Of a stretch of DNA of 57,893 nucleotides, positions 35,667-44,511 are shown piece by piece (position 1 is the stretch's first letter; every line of letters begins with the position of its first letter). The stretch comes from CAZMBI01 sp964564675 (GTDB lineage: Bacteria > Pseudomonadota > Alphaproteobacteria > Rickettsiales > UBA3002): positions 1 through 57,893 of the forward strand of contig CAZMBI010000014.1 of NCBI GenBank assembly GCA_964564675.1, in the 5' to 3' direction. A program made the translations under genes and the position numbers. Under the pieces are notes generated by a model that saw nothing but the letters and a program-made list of their open reading frames with translations, made no database searches and had not been told where the DNA came from.

Positions 35667-36299
35667 CTAGGCCTGGGTATCGACCTGTGCGTTGTCTTCG
35701 CCCTTTTTGGAGACGGCGACCAGCGCCGGCTGTAACAGCCGGTCATGGATCAGGTATCCCGCCTGCATCACCTGCAGCACCGTGCCCGGCTCAACGGTAT
35801 TATCCTCTATCTGCGTCATCGCCTGATGATAGTTATGATCGAACTTCTTACCCAGCGGGTCGATACGTGTGATCCCGAACTTTTCAAACACAGAAAGCAG
35901 CTCGCGCAATGTCATATCCACGCCGTCTTTCAGGTTTTTGACATCCGGGTTGGCGGCGCTCAGTTCTTGAGGAATGCTCTCGGAGGCACGCTGAAGGTTT
36001 TCCAATACGCTGACCAGGTGACGCGCAAAGCCGCTGACCGCGAACTTGTTAGCTTCCTCCACGTCACGCTGGGCGCGCTTACGGATATTTTCGGTTTCCG
36101 CCAGCGCACGCATCAGCTGTTCGCGCAGCTCCACGATCTGCGCATCTTTTTCATCCGGAGACGACCGATTGGGGCCTAAATCGATGGCTTCATCCTCTTC
36201 ATCGCTCGACAGGGCCGGATCAATCTCCGGCTCGGCACCGGCGGCTTCCTCGTTCCCGTTTTCTTTTTTAATCGGCTGATTCATATTCATAACCCTCAT
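35667..36299 (-). CDS. grpE: Nucleotide exchange factor GrpE
   Basis: 210 residues. Acidic N-terminal tail, long coiled-coil helix (about 55-100), then the beta-wing domain with GVDMTLRELLSVFEKFGITRI, DPLGKKFDHNYHQAM and the end PGTVLQVMQAGYLIHDRLLQPALV. GrpE drives ADP release from DnaK in the heat-shock response. dnaK and hrcA are not adjacent. A heat-shock promoter candidate lies upstream. Confidence 0.96.
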   Translation of the reverse strand: MRVMNMNQPIKKENGNEEAAGAEPEIDPALSSDEEDEAIDLGPNRSSPDEKDAQIVELREQLMRALAETENIRKRAQRDVEEANKFAVSGFARHLVSVLENLQRASESIPQELSAANPDVKNLKDGVDMTLRELLSVFEKFGITRIDPLGKKFDHNYHQAMTQIEDNTVEPGTVLQVMQAGYLIHDRLLQPALVAVSKKGEDNAQVDTQA

Positions 36300-36326
36300 T
36301 TTTATAACCCCGCGTTACTATTCGTG

Positions 36327-36356
36327 ATATATGACAAGTTTAAGCAGAATTTCAAG
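36327..36356 (-). promoter_or_regulatory. Possible RpoH heat-shock promoter of grpE
   Basis: Minus strand CTTGAAA (36356-36350), 16-bp spacer, CATATAT (36333-36327), about 28 nt before the grpE start. CTTGAA is the classical sigma-32 -35 element, and alphaproteobacterial RpoH accepts a CNTAT-like -10. Confidence 0.6.
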
Positions 36357-36410
36357 CACCGATGCGGCTTGATGATTGCAATCCGCCGCATTTTTGAATA
36401 TGTCCGGTTT

Positions 36411-37133
36411 ATGTCAACTATAATTCGCTCGTTTAACCGCACCGCCGATCAACTCCGTCCCGTCACGCTGGAAGCAGGAATCAGCCGCCATGCCGAAGGC
36501 TCCTGCCTGGTGCGTTTCGGCCATACCGCTGTGCTCTGCGCGGCTTCGGTGGAGGACCGGCCGCCACCTTTTCTACGCGATACCGGCAAGGGCTGGGTGA
36601 CTGCGGAATACGGCATGTTGCCGCGGGCAACCAACAGCCGCAATCTGCGTGAGGCCGCGCGCGGCAAACAGTCGGGCCGCACCATGGAGATTCAGCGCCT
36701 CATCGGCCGCGCCCTGCGCGCCAGCGTTGATTTACGCGCGCTGGGCGAACGCCAGATCGTCATCGATTGCGATGTGCTGGAAGCCGACGGCGGCACGCGC
36801 ACTGCCGCCATTACCGGCGGCTATGTGGCGCTGGCCCAGGCGCTTGATGGGCTGGTGCGCCACGGCAAGCTGAGCAAATCGCCGATCATCACGCCGGTAG
36901 CGGCGGTCTCCTGCGGCATCATCGCGGGTACGCCGCTGCTGGATCTCGACTATGAGGAAGATAGCGGTGCCGACGTCGATGCCAATTTTGTCATGACCGG
37001 CGATGGGCGGCTGATTGAAGTGCAGGCCACCGCCGAGGAACAGGCTTTCAGCGAGGAACAACTGCAGGCGATGCTGGTGCTGGCCCGTGCCGGGATCGGG
37101 GAGTTAAACCAGATGCAAATTGCGGCGCGTTAG
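36411..37133 (+). CDS. rph: Ribonuclease PH
   Basis: 240 residues from the ATG at 36411, which gives the canonical start RSFNRTADQLRPV; an upstream in-frame ATG at 36324 lies in the grpE promoter region. It trims tRNA 3' ends by phosphorolysis. Seen: GSCLVRFGHTAVLCAASVE, TAEYGMLPRATNSRNLREAA, SGRTMEIQRLIGRALRAS and DCDVLEADGGTRTAAITG. Divergent from grpE, as in many alphaproteobacteria; 3 nt upstream of rdgB. Confidence 0.97.
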   Translation: MSTIIRSFNRTADQLRPVTLEAGISRHAEGSCLVRFGHTAVLCAASVEDRPPPFLRDTGKGWVTAEYGMLPRATNSRNLREAARGKQSGRTMEIQRLIGRALRASVDLRALGERQIVIDCDVLEADGGTRTAAITGGYVALAQALDGLVRHGKLSKSPIITPVAAVSCGIIAGTPLLDLDYEEDSGADVDANFVMTGDGRLIEVQATAEEQAFSEEQLQAMLVLARAGIGELNQMQIAAR

Positions 37134-37136
37134 CTT

Positions 37137-37763
37137 ATGCAAATTGTCATCGCCAGCCATAATGCCGGGAAGGTGCGCGAAATCGGCGAGCTGATCGCGC
37201 CTTTGGGGCTGGAGGTGCTGTCTGCCGCGTCGCTGGCCTTGCCCGAACCGGACGAAACCGGTGCGACCTTCGAGGCCAATGCACAGCTTAAATCGGAAAG
37301 CGCCGCCCGCCATGCCGTGCTGCCGGCGCTGGCGGATGATTCCGGCCTTGCGGTGCCGGCGCTTGATGGGGCGCCGGGTATCTATTCGGCGCGCTGGGCC
37401 GGTCCAAATAAAGATTTTCACCAGGCCATGCAGCGCGTTTATCATGAATTGCATGCACGCGGTGTCACTCCGGAGGGCGCGCCGGCTTATTTCGTCTGTG
37501 TGCTGGCCTTTACTGTTCCGGGTGAGGAAACCGTGTTTTTCCGGGGTGAGGCGCACGGTCGCCTGTGCTTCCCGCCACGCGGGGAGTTAGGCTTTGGCTA
37601 TGACCCAATTTTTATACCCAAGGAAGAGCAAAGCCAGGCTCAGCGAACTTTTGCCGAGATGCCGCCGGCGGAAAAACACGCCATCAGCCATCGCGCGCGC
37701 GCCTTTCATCAGTGGCTTAATACACTGCGCGGCCGCCAGGCGATGGCCGCCTATATGATTTAA
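37137..37763 (+). CDS. rdgB: Non-canonical purine NTP pyrophosphatase
   Basis: 208-residue HAM1/RdgB enzyme that removes ITP and XTP from the nucleotide pool. Motifs: IASHNAGKVREI, ETGATFEANAQLKSESAA, LADDSGLAVPALDGAPGIYSAR, GFGYDPIFIP and HAISHRARAF. Follows rph by 3 nt, an arrangement common in this class. Confidence 0.97.
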   Translation: MQIVIASHNAGKVREIGELIAPLGLEVLSAASLALPEPDETGATFEANAQLKSESAARHAVLPALADDSGLAVPALDGAPGIYSARWAGPNKDFHQAMQRVYHELHARGVTPEGAPAYFVCVLAFTVPGEETVFFRGEAHGRLCFPPRGELGFGYDPIFIPKEEQSQAQRTFAEMPPAEKHAISHRARAFHQWLNTLRGRQAMAAYMI

Positions 37764-37822
37764 CCCTTCCCGCTGCCCGGCGAACGCTTTATATTAAACG
37801 GGTGTTATCTTAAGGATGTGCT

Positions 37823-39874
37823 ATGCGAGCGCTCGCCTTTTATCTCTTGTTCAGCCTGTTTGCCGTCGCCCATGCGGCTTCGGTCGTCGAAAATGAGCAG
37901 GTCACCGCCGAATTATTCGCCGACGGGGCGGATCTGGCGGCCGGAACGCCGTTCTGGGCGGCGGTGGAGCTGCGCATGCCGCCGAAATGGCATGTCTACT
38001 GGCAAAATCCGGGTGATTCCGGCATGGAAACCATGCTCGACTGGCAATTGCCGGCCGGATTCGAGGCGGGGCCGATTCATTGGCCGCCGCCCGAACGCAT
38101 CGAATATAGCGGCCTGTTTAATTACGGCTATGAAGGCAAAACCGGCCTGATGGTGCCGATTACTACGGCGGATGACTGGGACGGTGCACCGTTTGATATT
38201 GCGGTTAAGGCTGACTGGCTGGTCTGCAAGGAGATTTGCATACCCGAATCGGCAAGGCTTGATCTGACCGTGCGGCCGGGTGAAAACAGCCCCACGATTG
38301 ACGCGTATGCCAAGCGTTTGCCCCGCATCTGGCCGCAGGATGCAGCCTATCGCATCCGGGGTGAGCAGGTGCGGATCACGGTGCCGCTGGGCGCGGTTGA
38401 CATCGGGGAAATCACCGATAGCTGGTGGTTCCCGGTGGATGACGGGATTATCAGTAATGCCAGCGATCAGCCCTGGCAGGTGCAAGACGGGGCGCTGAGC
38501 ATCACCGCTGAGCGCGGCAGTATGCCGCCGCAGCCGGTTTTCGATGGCCTGCTGAAATTGCGCGCAGCGGACGGACCCGCGCGCTACTGGCACGTGCAGG
38601 CCCGCCAGGATGACAATAGCGCGGCCGCGGCCCCGCCGGTTGGTGAGCCGGCCGGCGGCGCATCGCCTGGCGGCGCACCGTTTGACCCTGTGACGCTGCT
38701 CGGGGCACTGCTTTCGGCGTTTGTGGGCGGGATCATTCTCAATATCATGCCTTGCGTGTTGCCGATTTTATCGCTGAAAGCGCTGAGTATTGCCAAAAAA
38801 GCCGATAAAGAGCCGCGGAAGGTGCGGTTAATGGGGCTGGCCTACACGGCCGGCGTCGTTGCTTGTTTTATGCTCGTCGCCGGGCTGATGATCGCTTTGC
38901 AGCAGGCCGGAACCGCCATCGGCTGGGGTTTCCAGCTGCAATCGCCGCTATTTGTCACCAGCCTGATTTATATTCTGTTTCTGGTCGGGCTGAATCTTTC
39001 CGGCGTGTTTGATCTGCCGGTATTGTTCGGCAGCGCCGGCGGCAACATCGCCGAGCGCGACGATCTGCGCGGCTCGTTTTTCACCGGCGTGCTGGCCACG
39101 GTCGTGGCCACTCCCTGCACCGCTCCGTTTATGGCCACCGCGCTGGGCTTTGCGCTCAGCCAGCCGCCGGTTATTGCGTTGCTGATTTTCGTCAGCCTTG
39201 GCCTTGGGCTTGCCTTTCCGTTTTTGCTCGTCAGTTTTGTTCCGGCGCTGCATAAACGCCTGCCCCGCCCCGGCATCTGGATGGTGCGTTTCAAACAGTT
39301 TCTCGCCTTTCCCATCTATGCCACGGCGGCCTGGCTGCTGTGGGTACTCGTACAGCAATCAGGACCGATGGGGCTGGCTTTAGCCTTGTCCGGTCTGGTA
39401 TTGATCGGCTTTGCCGCCTGGCTGATTCCGCTGCTGCACGGCACGCGCGCCTGGGCGGCGCTGGCGGCGCTGGTGGTGCTGGTAGGCCTGACAGTGAACG
39501 AACAGTCATTTGATGCAGCGCAGCAATCCGTCGATATATCAGGCGGTCAGGAGCGTTTCTCGATGCAGCGTCTAAACGCACTGCGGGCACAGAATACGCC
39601 GGTATTCGTCAATGCCACCGCCGCCTGGTGTATCACTTGCAAGGTCAATGAGCGCGTCGCCCTGCGCCAGCGCTCGGTGCGCGAGGCATTCGCGCAACGG
39701 GGCGTGGTGACGCTGGTGGCCGACTGGACCAACCGCGACGATGAAATCACGCAATATCTGCATTCGTTCGAGCGCAGCGGCGTACCGATTTATGTCTATT
39801 ATCCGCCGCAGGGTGAGCCTTCTGTGCTGCCGCAAATCCTCACGCCCGAAATCGTCAGGAAGGCCGTTCAATGA
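37823..39874 (+). CDS. DsbD/ScsB-like disulfide reductase
   Basis: 683 residues: signal peptide (ends VAHA), N-terminal periplasmic domain with a CKEIC pair near residue 136, an eight-helix membrane domain (about 290-560) with MPCVLPILSLKAL and TPCTAPFMATALG cysteine helices, and a C-terminal thioredoxin domain with WCITCK near residue 598. It carries reducing power from cytosolic thioredoxin to periplasmic partners. ScsB members protect against copper; the nearby bufferin operon makes that plausible here. Confidence 0.92.
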   Translation: MRALAFYLLFSLFAVAHAASVVENEQVTAELFADGADLAAGTPFWAAVELRMPPKWHVYWQNPGDSGMETMLDWQLPAGFEAGPIHWPPPERIEYSGLFNYGYEGKTGLMVPITTADDWDGAPFDIAVKADWLVCKEICIPESARLDLTVRPGENSPTIDAYAKRLPRIWPQDAAYRIRGEQVRITVPLGAVDIGEITDSWWFPVDDGIISNASDQPWQVQDGALSITAERGSMPPQPVFDGLLKLRAADGPARYWHVQARQDDNSAAAAPPVGEPAGGASPGGAPFDPVTLLGALLSAFVGGIILNIMPCVLPILSLKALSIAKKADKEPRKVRLMGLAYTAGVVACFMLVAGLMIALQQAGTAIGWGFQLQSPLFVTSLIYILFLVGLNLSGVFDLPVLFGSAGGNIAERDDLRGSFFTGVLATVVATPCTAPFMATALGFALSQPPVIALLIFVSLGLGLAFPFLLVSFVPALHKRLPRPGIWMVRFKQFLAFPIYATAAWLLWVLVQQSGPMGLALALSGLVLIGFAAWLIPLLHGTRAWAALAALVVLVGLTVNEQSFDAAQQSVDISGGQERFSMQRLNALRAQNTPVFVNATAAWCITCKVNERVALRQRSVREAFAQRGVVTLVADWTNRDDEITQYLHSFERSGVPIYVYYPPQGEPSVLPQILTPEIVRKAVQ

Positions 39875-39940
39875 GGCATATCTTGCATTGCACACCGATT
39901 GCCCTATGTATTAACTATTAACAAATCAAGGGAGCCGCTC

Positions 39941-40546
39941 ATGTTTAAACCATTACCTTACTTTGCCGCACTAATCGTTGGAACGATGGCGCTTTCCGCC
40001 GTTGCCGCCCCCGAGGTGGGCAAGCCCGCCCCTAATTTCACGGCGACGGATACCAACGGCAATACGGTCGCGCTTGACGCGATGAAAGGCGATATGGTGG
40101 TGCTGGAATGGACCAATCATAAATGCCCGTTCGTGGTGAAGCATTACAAGTCGGGCAATATGCAGCAGACCCAGAAAACCACCCAGGCTCAGGGCGTGAA
40201 ATGGGTGACGGTGATTTCCTCGGCGGTCGGCAAGCAGGGCTATGTCACCGCCGAAGAGGCGAACGACATCGCCAGCGGTCATAATGCGTCGCCGGATCAC
40301 ATCCTTTTAGATCCAGAAGGTGAAATCGGTCGGAAATATGGTGCGAAAACCACGCCGCATATGTATGTCATCGATGCCGACGGCACACTAGCCTATATGG
40401 GCGCGATCGATAATAAACCCACTGCCGATCCGGCCGATGTGGAAGCCGCCACCAATTATGTGTTACAGGCCGTGGCGTCATTGAAGGCCGATGATACGGT
40501 CGAAGTCGCCAGTTCCAGGCCCTATGGCTGCTCGGTGAAATATTAA
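39941..40546 (+). CDS. Periplasmic redoxin-family protein
   Basis: 201 residues from the ATG at 39941 (GGGAGCC upstream). A signal peptide ends at AVAA, then a peroxiredoxin/TlpA-like fold begins PAPNFTATDTNGN. The active region reads NHKCPFVVKHYKSGNMQ, with one cysteine where thioredoxins have CxxC; TTPHMYVID holds the cis-proline. It follows the DsbD-like gene by 66 nt and may be its redox partner. Confidence 0.88.
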   Translation: MFKPLPYFAALIVGTMALSAVAAPEVGKPAPNFTATDTNGNTVALDAMKGDMVVLEWTNHKCPFVVKHYKSGNMQQTQKTTQAQGVKWVTVISSAVGKQGYVTAEEANDIASGHNASPDHILLDPEGEIGRKYGAKTTPHMYVIDADGTLAYMGAIDNKPTADPADVEAATNYVLQAVASLKADDTVEVASSRPYGCSVKY

Positions 40547-40553
40547 GCGGTCG

Positions 40554-40587
40554 GAGCGGATGGCGGTAGTTGCGCCGTCATCCGCTC
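40554..40587. terminator. Hairpin between convergent genes
   Basis: GAGCGGATG (40554-40562) and CATCCGCTC (40579-40587) pair perfectly over a 16-nt loop between the redoxin and methyltransferase stops. It can end transcripts from both sides; no T run is present. Confidence 0.6.
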
Positions 40588-41353
40588 ATCCGGTGCGTGC
40601 CTCGCGGCTCATCGCCGGTTTGCTGCCGACGGGGACAAACACCGGCTGCGGGACCAGCTTTTTCCGTGGCTCTTTGATGCCCGCATAGATCTGCTTTTCC
40701 ACTTCCATCACGATCACCCCGCCAAACCCGCCAAACAGGCAATGCCCGATCGCCTGCAACGGCATGGCCAACCGTCGCCACAGACCGTGCGGGTGCGGCA
40801 TGAAATGCAGGGCGTAGCTGGTATCGATATGGGTAAAGCGCTCCGGCGGGCATAGCGCCTCGCGCAGCTGGGTGACACTGTAGGGATGGCCATAGGAAAA
40901 GGGGGTGTGCGGCGAACTGGCCCACAGCCCGCGCCGGTTTGGCACCACCACCAGCATGCGCCCGCCCGGGCATAATACGCGCCAGCATTCTTCCACCATC
41001 TGGGCGACATGGCCGGTGTTTTCCAGCGCATGCACCAGCAGCAGGCGATTGGCGACATTGTTGGCAACGGGCAGGCGCAGCTCGTCGCTGAGCAGGGCGC
41101 GGTTATATTGATGGTGCGGCCAGCAGATGGCCCCTTGCGCGGCCGGCATGATAGGAATCAGCCACATCGCGCCGTCTTCTTCTTCCCGCAGATACGAGCG
41201 CAGAAAGGGATTGGCGTAGCCGATGCCGACGAGTAAATCCCCGTTTAACTCCGGCCAGCGCGCCCGAATGGCGCGTATCAAACCGGTTTTGCTCAACTGC
41301 CCGAGAGCGGAAGAATAAAACTGGCGCAGGGTAACGACATTCGGGCGAACCAT
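40586..41353 (-). CDS. Class I SAM-dependent methyltransferase
   Basis: 255 residues of a methyltransferase family common in alphaproteobacteria: LVGIGYANPFLR as SAM motif I, HALENTGHVAQMVEECWRVL and GGRMLVVVPNRRGLWA as later motifs, and a basic C-terminus. Substrate unknown. It starts 9 nt after the bufD stop and is therefore probably the fifth gene of the bufferin operon, though in other genomes such genes occur in housekeeping settings. Confidence 0.82.
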   Translation of the reverse strand: MVRPNVVTLRQFYSSALGQLSKTGLIRAIRARWPELNGDLLVGIGYANPFLRSYLREEEDGAMWLIPIMPAAQGAICWPHHQYNRALLSDELRLPVANNVANRLLLVHALENTGHVAQMVEECWRVLCPGGRMLVVVPNRRGLWASSPHTPFSYGHPYSVTQLREALCPPERFTHIDTSYALHFMPHPHGLWRRLAMPLQAIGHCLFGGFGGVIVMEVEKQIYAGIKEPRKKLVPQPVFVPVGSKPAMSREARTG

Positions 41354-41362
41354 AGCACTCGC

Positions 41363-41827
41363 TTATTGTGTTTTCCGCCGGCACCACAGATGGGTGACTA
41401 GTCGATCCAGCGACAACCAACCAGGACCACGAACCATGATAACCGCAAACAACAACATCCACAACGCATGGGTGTTAATCTGTGGCATGGCCATTTGAAT
41501 CACCACCGTCATCACCAGCAGCCCGGCGGCGGCAAACCGGCCCAGCAGGCCGAGCGCGAACAGGCCGCCCAAGATTACCTCGCCGCCAGTTGCCAGCGGC
41601 GCGGCGATTTCGGCCGGCAGGTGCGGCACCGGGTGGACATATTCGAACAATTGTTCCGTGCTGGCGGGATCGCCGTTCAGGTAATTCTGCAGTTTATTCC
41701 AGCCGGATTGCAGAAAGATTTCCCCCATCCACAGGCGGATGGCCAGTAATAGCGGGGTTTCGCCATAAGCGGCGAGGGCGTGCAGTCGGCGGGTCAGCCC
41801 GCACGCTTTTGCCAGTAACGAGGTCAT
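41363..41827 (-). CDS. bufD: DoxX-family membrane protein (BufD-like)
   Basis: 154 residues with four helices in DoxX pattern: LLLAIRLWMGEIFLQSGWNK, then a loop with a short strand, and helices rich in Gly/Leu. In bufferin operons a DoxX protein (BufD) is the membrane component. The start overlaps the bufC stop by 4 nt (ATGA). Confidence 0.85.
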   Translation of the reverse strand: MTSLLAKACGLTRRLHALAAYGETPLLLAIRLWMGEIFLQSGWNKLQNYLNGDPASTEQLFEYVHPVPHLPAEIAAPLATGGEVILGGLFALGLLGRFAAAGLLVMTVVIQMAMPQINTHALWMLLFAVIMVRGPGWLSLDRLVTHLWCRRKTQ

Positions 41828-42597
41828 AGATCATCTCCTTTGATTAGTGGGTGAGCGAGCCGATTCGCCTCAATGAGCGCCAGACAGGTCACCACGTCGG
41901 GCGCCTGTGCGGCTTGTTGTATGTTTTCCAGTGCCACGCCGGTGGCGGTACCCTCTTGCAGCGCGACCAGCAGGTGATAATCCGCCGCGGCAAGCCGTTC
42001 GACCATGACATGTTGCCCTGGCCGATGCACCAATAAATAGTGCGGGGCATGGGTCATCGCCGGGGCGTCGCCTTCTCCCTGCCGGCGGATACAATAATGC
42101 CAGATGGCATCGGCCGGCCAGTCAAGCGCCAGCAGCTTTACATCGGGCGCGAACTGCCAGCGCGCGGCGGCGAGTGTGTCAGCGTCCAGCGTCGCCAGCG
42201 CACACGAGGCGGCGGGTTTTGCCGCGGCATAAAACGCCCGGTTCCACGCCCGTTCAAAGCGGGCGACATCAGCCAGATACGCCACCGTGTCACTGACCGT
42301 GTGCTGTGCGATAAAGGCGGGAAACGCCGCGCCGTATTCGTTGAGATTACCGGAAGTCGGCGGGTGTTGCCGGATGAATAATTGCGCCAGCTGCGCAAAG
42401 TACGCCGCACCGACCAGCGCCTGCGTGGCGCGGAAAGTTTCGCCCAGCGTATCGGTCAGGTTGGCAGTCACATTGCTGCGATAAACGGCCAGTTGCGCAC
42501 CGGCGCTAGCGCTGTCGCCTGCCACCTGCGCCGGAGGCTTCGCCTGCGGGGCCAGCAGCGCCTCTACGAACGCCTGTTGTTGCTCAGCCCACGGCAT
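41824..42597 (-). CDS. bufC: DUF2063 bufferin partner protein BufC
   Basis: 257 residues. The N-terminal domain matches DUF2063: QQAFVEALL, YRSNVTANLTDTLGETFRAT, LVGAAYFAQLAQLFIRQHPP and LADVARFERAWNRAFYA. In MbnB/MbnC-like systems this type of protein presents the precursor peptide to the DUF692 enzyme. It overlaps bufB by 14 nt. Confidence 0.9.
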   Translation of the reverse strand: MPWAEQQQAFVEALLAPQAKPPAQVAGDSASAGAQLAVYRSNVTANLTDTLGETFRATQALVGAAYFAQLAQLFIRQHPPTSGNLNEYGAAFPAFIAQHTVSDTVAYLADVARFERAWNRAFYAAAKPAASCALATLDADTLAAARWQFAPDVKLLALDWPADAIWHYCIRRQGEGDAPAMTHAPHYLLVHRPGQHVMVERLAAADYHLLVALQEGTATGVALENIQQAAQAPDVVTCLALIEANRLAHPLIKGDDL

Positions 42598-43441
42598 GGC
42601 GGCGCCCTTTGGTCATCCGGTGGGTTATATGCTGCTGCGCCTTGTCGGCTTCGGCAAGCAGCACGGTTAGTTCGGGCATGTCCTTATCCCACTCGATGAG
42701 GGTGGGAAGCGGGCCGAAACGGCCCAGCGCGTCGTCATATAATCTCCAGACCGGATCGGGGACTGGCCGGCTGTGGGTGTCGATCAGCATGGTGGCGTCA
42801 CCGACCGTTTGCTCGATATGTCCGGCCAGGTGGATTTCGCCGATCACCGCGGCATCCAGCGTATCCAGATAGGTGTGGGGGTTGACCCCGATATTATGCG
42901 CCTGCACCACGATATTATTGAGATCCAGCAACAGGCCGCAGCCGGTGCGGGTGACGGCATGCATGAGAAAATCGGCCTCCTGCATCACCGAATCAGTAAA
43001 GCGGAGATAGGTCGAAGGGTTTTCGATTAAGATCGTGTGGCCGAGCGCGTCTTGCACGCGCGCGATATTGTCGCACAGCGCGCGCAGCGTCTCCGGCGTA
43101 TAGGGCAGGGGCAGTAAATCGCCCAGATGGGCGTTGCCCGAGCGGCTCCAGGCGGCGTGATCAGACACGCGAATAGGGCGGATCGTATCGCTTAAGCATT
43201 TGAGCGCGACCACATGTTCGGCATCGACCGGCTCGCTGCTGCCCAGCGACAACCCGACGCCGTGCAGGCTGATGGGATAATCGGCGGCCAGTTCGCGCAG
43301 CGTCTCCAGATGATAGCCGCCGCCAAAGAAATTCTCCGAATGAGCCTCCAGAAAACCTGTTACCGGTTTGGTGCCGCGCAGCGCGTCATAATGCGCAAAG
43401 CGTAGCCCGATTCCGACGTCTGTCATATCTTGCGCTGTCAT
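42584..43441 (-). CDS. bufB: DUF692 multinuclear iron enzyme BufB
   Basis: 285 residues from the ATG at 43441; the open frame reaches 43648 but that part overlaps the bufA region antisense of nothing known and lacks the fold. TIM-barrel motifs of DUF692 (MbnB/BufB): GIGLRFAHYDAL, FLEAHSENFFGG, SLHGVGLSLGS, SDHAAWS, LIENPSTYLRF, LLLDLNNIVVQAHNIG, EIHLAGH and DTHSRPVPDPVWRLY, carrying the His/Glu/Asp metal ligands. The family converts cysteines of precursor peptides to thiooxazole-type groups. With bufA it forms a RiPP pathway. Confidence 0.92.
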   Translation of the reverse strand: MTAQDMTDVGIGLRFAHYDALRGTKPVTGFLEAHSENFFGGGYHLETLRELAADYPISLHGVGLSLGSSEPVDAEHVVALKCLSDTIRPIRVSDHAAWSRSGNAHLGDLLPLPYTPETLRALCDNIARVQDALGHTILIENPSTYLRFTDSVMQEADFLMHAVTRTGCGLLLDLNNIVVQAHNIGVNPHTYLDTLDAAVIGEIHLAGHIEQTVGDATMLIDTHSRPVPDPVWRLYDDALGRFGPLPTLIEWDKDMPELTVLLAEADKAQQHITHRMTKGRRHAVG

Positions 43442-43493
43442 CGCCGGTTTCTCACCCCCACCCGCGAATCGCATGGGTGGGGGTGTTGCCGTT

Positions 43494-43766
43494 TTAGCTT
43501 GCTTTCGGCTCGGTGGAACCACCGACCAGCTTATCGCACAGGCCTTTGGGCACCAGCACCCATTCGCCCGGATCACCGTCAACCTTGGCCTGACCGGCAC
43601 AGGAATGCGTGCCTGCGGCATTGGCGCAATCATTTTTGCCGGCTTCAACGACGCCGTAACATTTTTCCTTTTCGGCTTTTTCAGCCAGTGCGGCCGAGCC
43701 GCTGGAAAGCACCGCAGCGCCTAAAGCGGTCGCCAGCAACGTGCGTGTGGTTGCAGATACCGTCAT
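43494..43766 (-). CDS. bufA: Bufferin precursor (DUF2282)
   Basis: 90 residues from the ATG at 43766, with GGAG 7 nt upstream; a TTG two codons earlier is less likely. A signal peptide ends around SAALA. The mature part has the DUF2282 signature KEKCYGVVEAGKNDCA, then HSCAG and KGLCDKLVGGS, with four conserved cysteines. Bufferins are large copper-binding RiPPs of the periplasm described in Caulobacter: central cysteines are modified by BufB/BufC and bind copper. First gene of bufA-B-C-D. Confidence 0.93.
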   Translation of the reverse strand: MTVSATTRTLLATALGAAVLSSGSAALAEKAEKEKCYGVVEAGKNDCANAAGTHSCAGQAKVDGDPGEWVLVPKGLCDKLVGGSTEPKAS

Positions 43767-43891
43767 AAACAAACTCCTACTTCTGTGACAGGTTGCAAAA
43801 CTTAATCATGGACGTGTCAACGCCCACATGTAATATACAGGTCTGAATCGCTAAGAAAATAATTTAATTACAAAACAGACTGTTGACGCGC

Positions 43892-44482
43892 ATGGACTTG
43901 ATGCATCAGGCGATTGACCAGTTCAAACTATGGCTGGGAGAAGCGGAATCGCACGCGGCGATCGGTGAACCCACCGCCATGTGTCTGGCCACGGCGGACG
44001 CCGGCGGCCGTACGGGCGCGCGTATGGTGTTGCTCAAACACTGCGATCATCGCGGCTTTGTGTTTTACACCAACCTAAACAGCGATAAGAGCCAGGATCT
44101 TAAGGCGAATCCGCAGGCCAGCCTGTGTTTTTACTGGCAGCCGCTCAAGCGCCAGGTGCGTATTGACGGCGCGGTGGAACCGGTGAATGAAGCGGAGGCC
44201 GACGCATATTTCGCCAGCCGCTCGCACGGCAGCCGGGTGGGGGCGTGGGCCTCGTGGCAGTCGCAGCGTCTGCAAAGTCGGGAGGAACTGGCCGAACGGG
44301 TGGCGGCGCTGGAACAGCAATATGCCGGGCACGACGTGCCGCGGCCGCCGCACTGGTCAGGCTGGCGGGTGATTCCTGAGCGTATAGAATTCTGGGAAGA
44401 GGGAGAACACCGCCTGCACCATCGCCATGTCTATCAGCGCCAGGAGGATGGCGGCGTTGATGTGTTTATGGTATACCCCTGA
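43892..44482 (+). CDS. pdxH: Pyridoxamine 5'-phosphate oxidase
   Basis: 196 residues from the ATG at 43892 (a TTG at 43883 is possible). FMN enzyme that makes pyridoxal phosphate. Seen: AMCLATADAGGRTGARMVLLK, GFVFYTNLNSDKSQDL, QVRIDGAVEPV, YFASRSHGSRVGAWAS, and WSGWRVIPERIEFWEEGEHRLHHR. Divergent from the bufferin operon. Confidence 0.97.
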   Translation: MDLMHQAIDQFKLWLGEAESHAAIGEPTAMCLATADAGGRTGARMVLLKHCDHRGFVFYTNLNSDKSQDLKANPQASLCFYWQPLKRQVRIDGAVEPVNEAEADAYFASRSHGSRVGAWASWQSQRLQSREELAERVAALEQQYAGHDVPRPPHWSGWRVIPERIEFWEEGEHRLHHRHVYQRQEDGGVDVFMVYP

Positions 44483-44511
44483 TATAACCATCTAACGAAT
44501 CGGACCCGCCC

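Noticed and set aside
43442..43648. An N-terminal extension of BufB up to 43648
   Set aside because: It runs through the end of bufA in another frame and has no similarity to DUF692; the ATG at 43441 gives the normal length.
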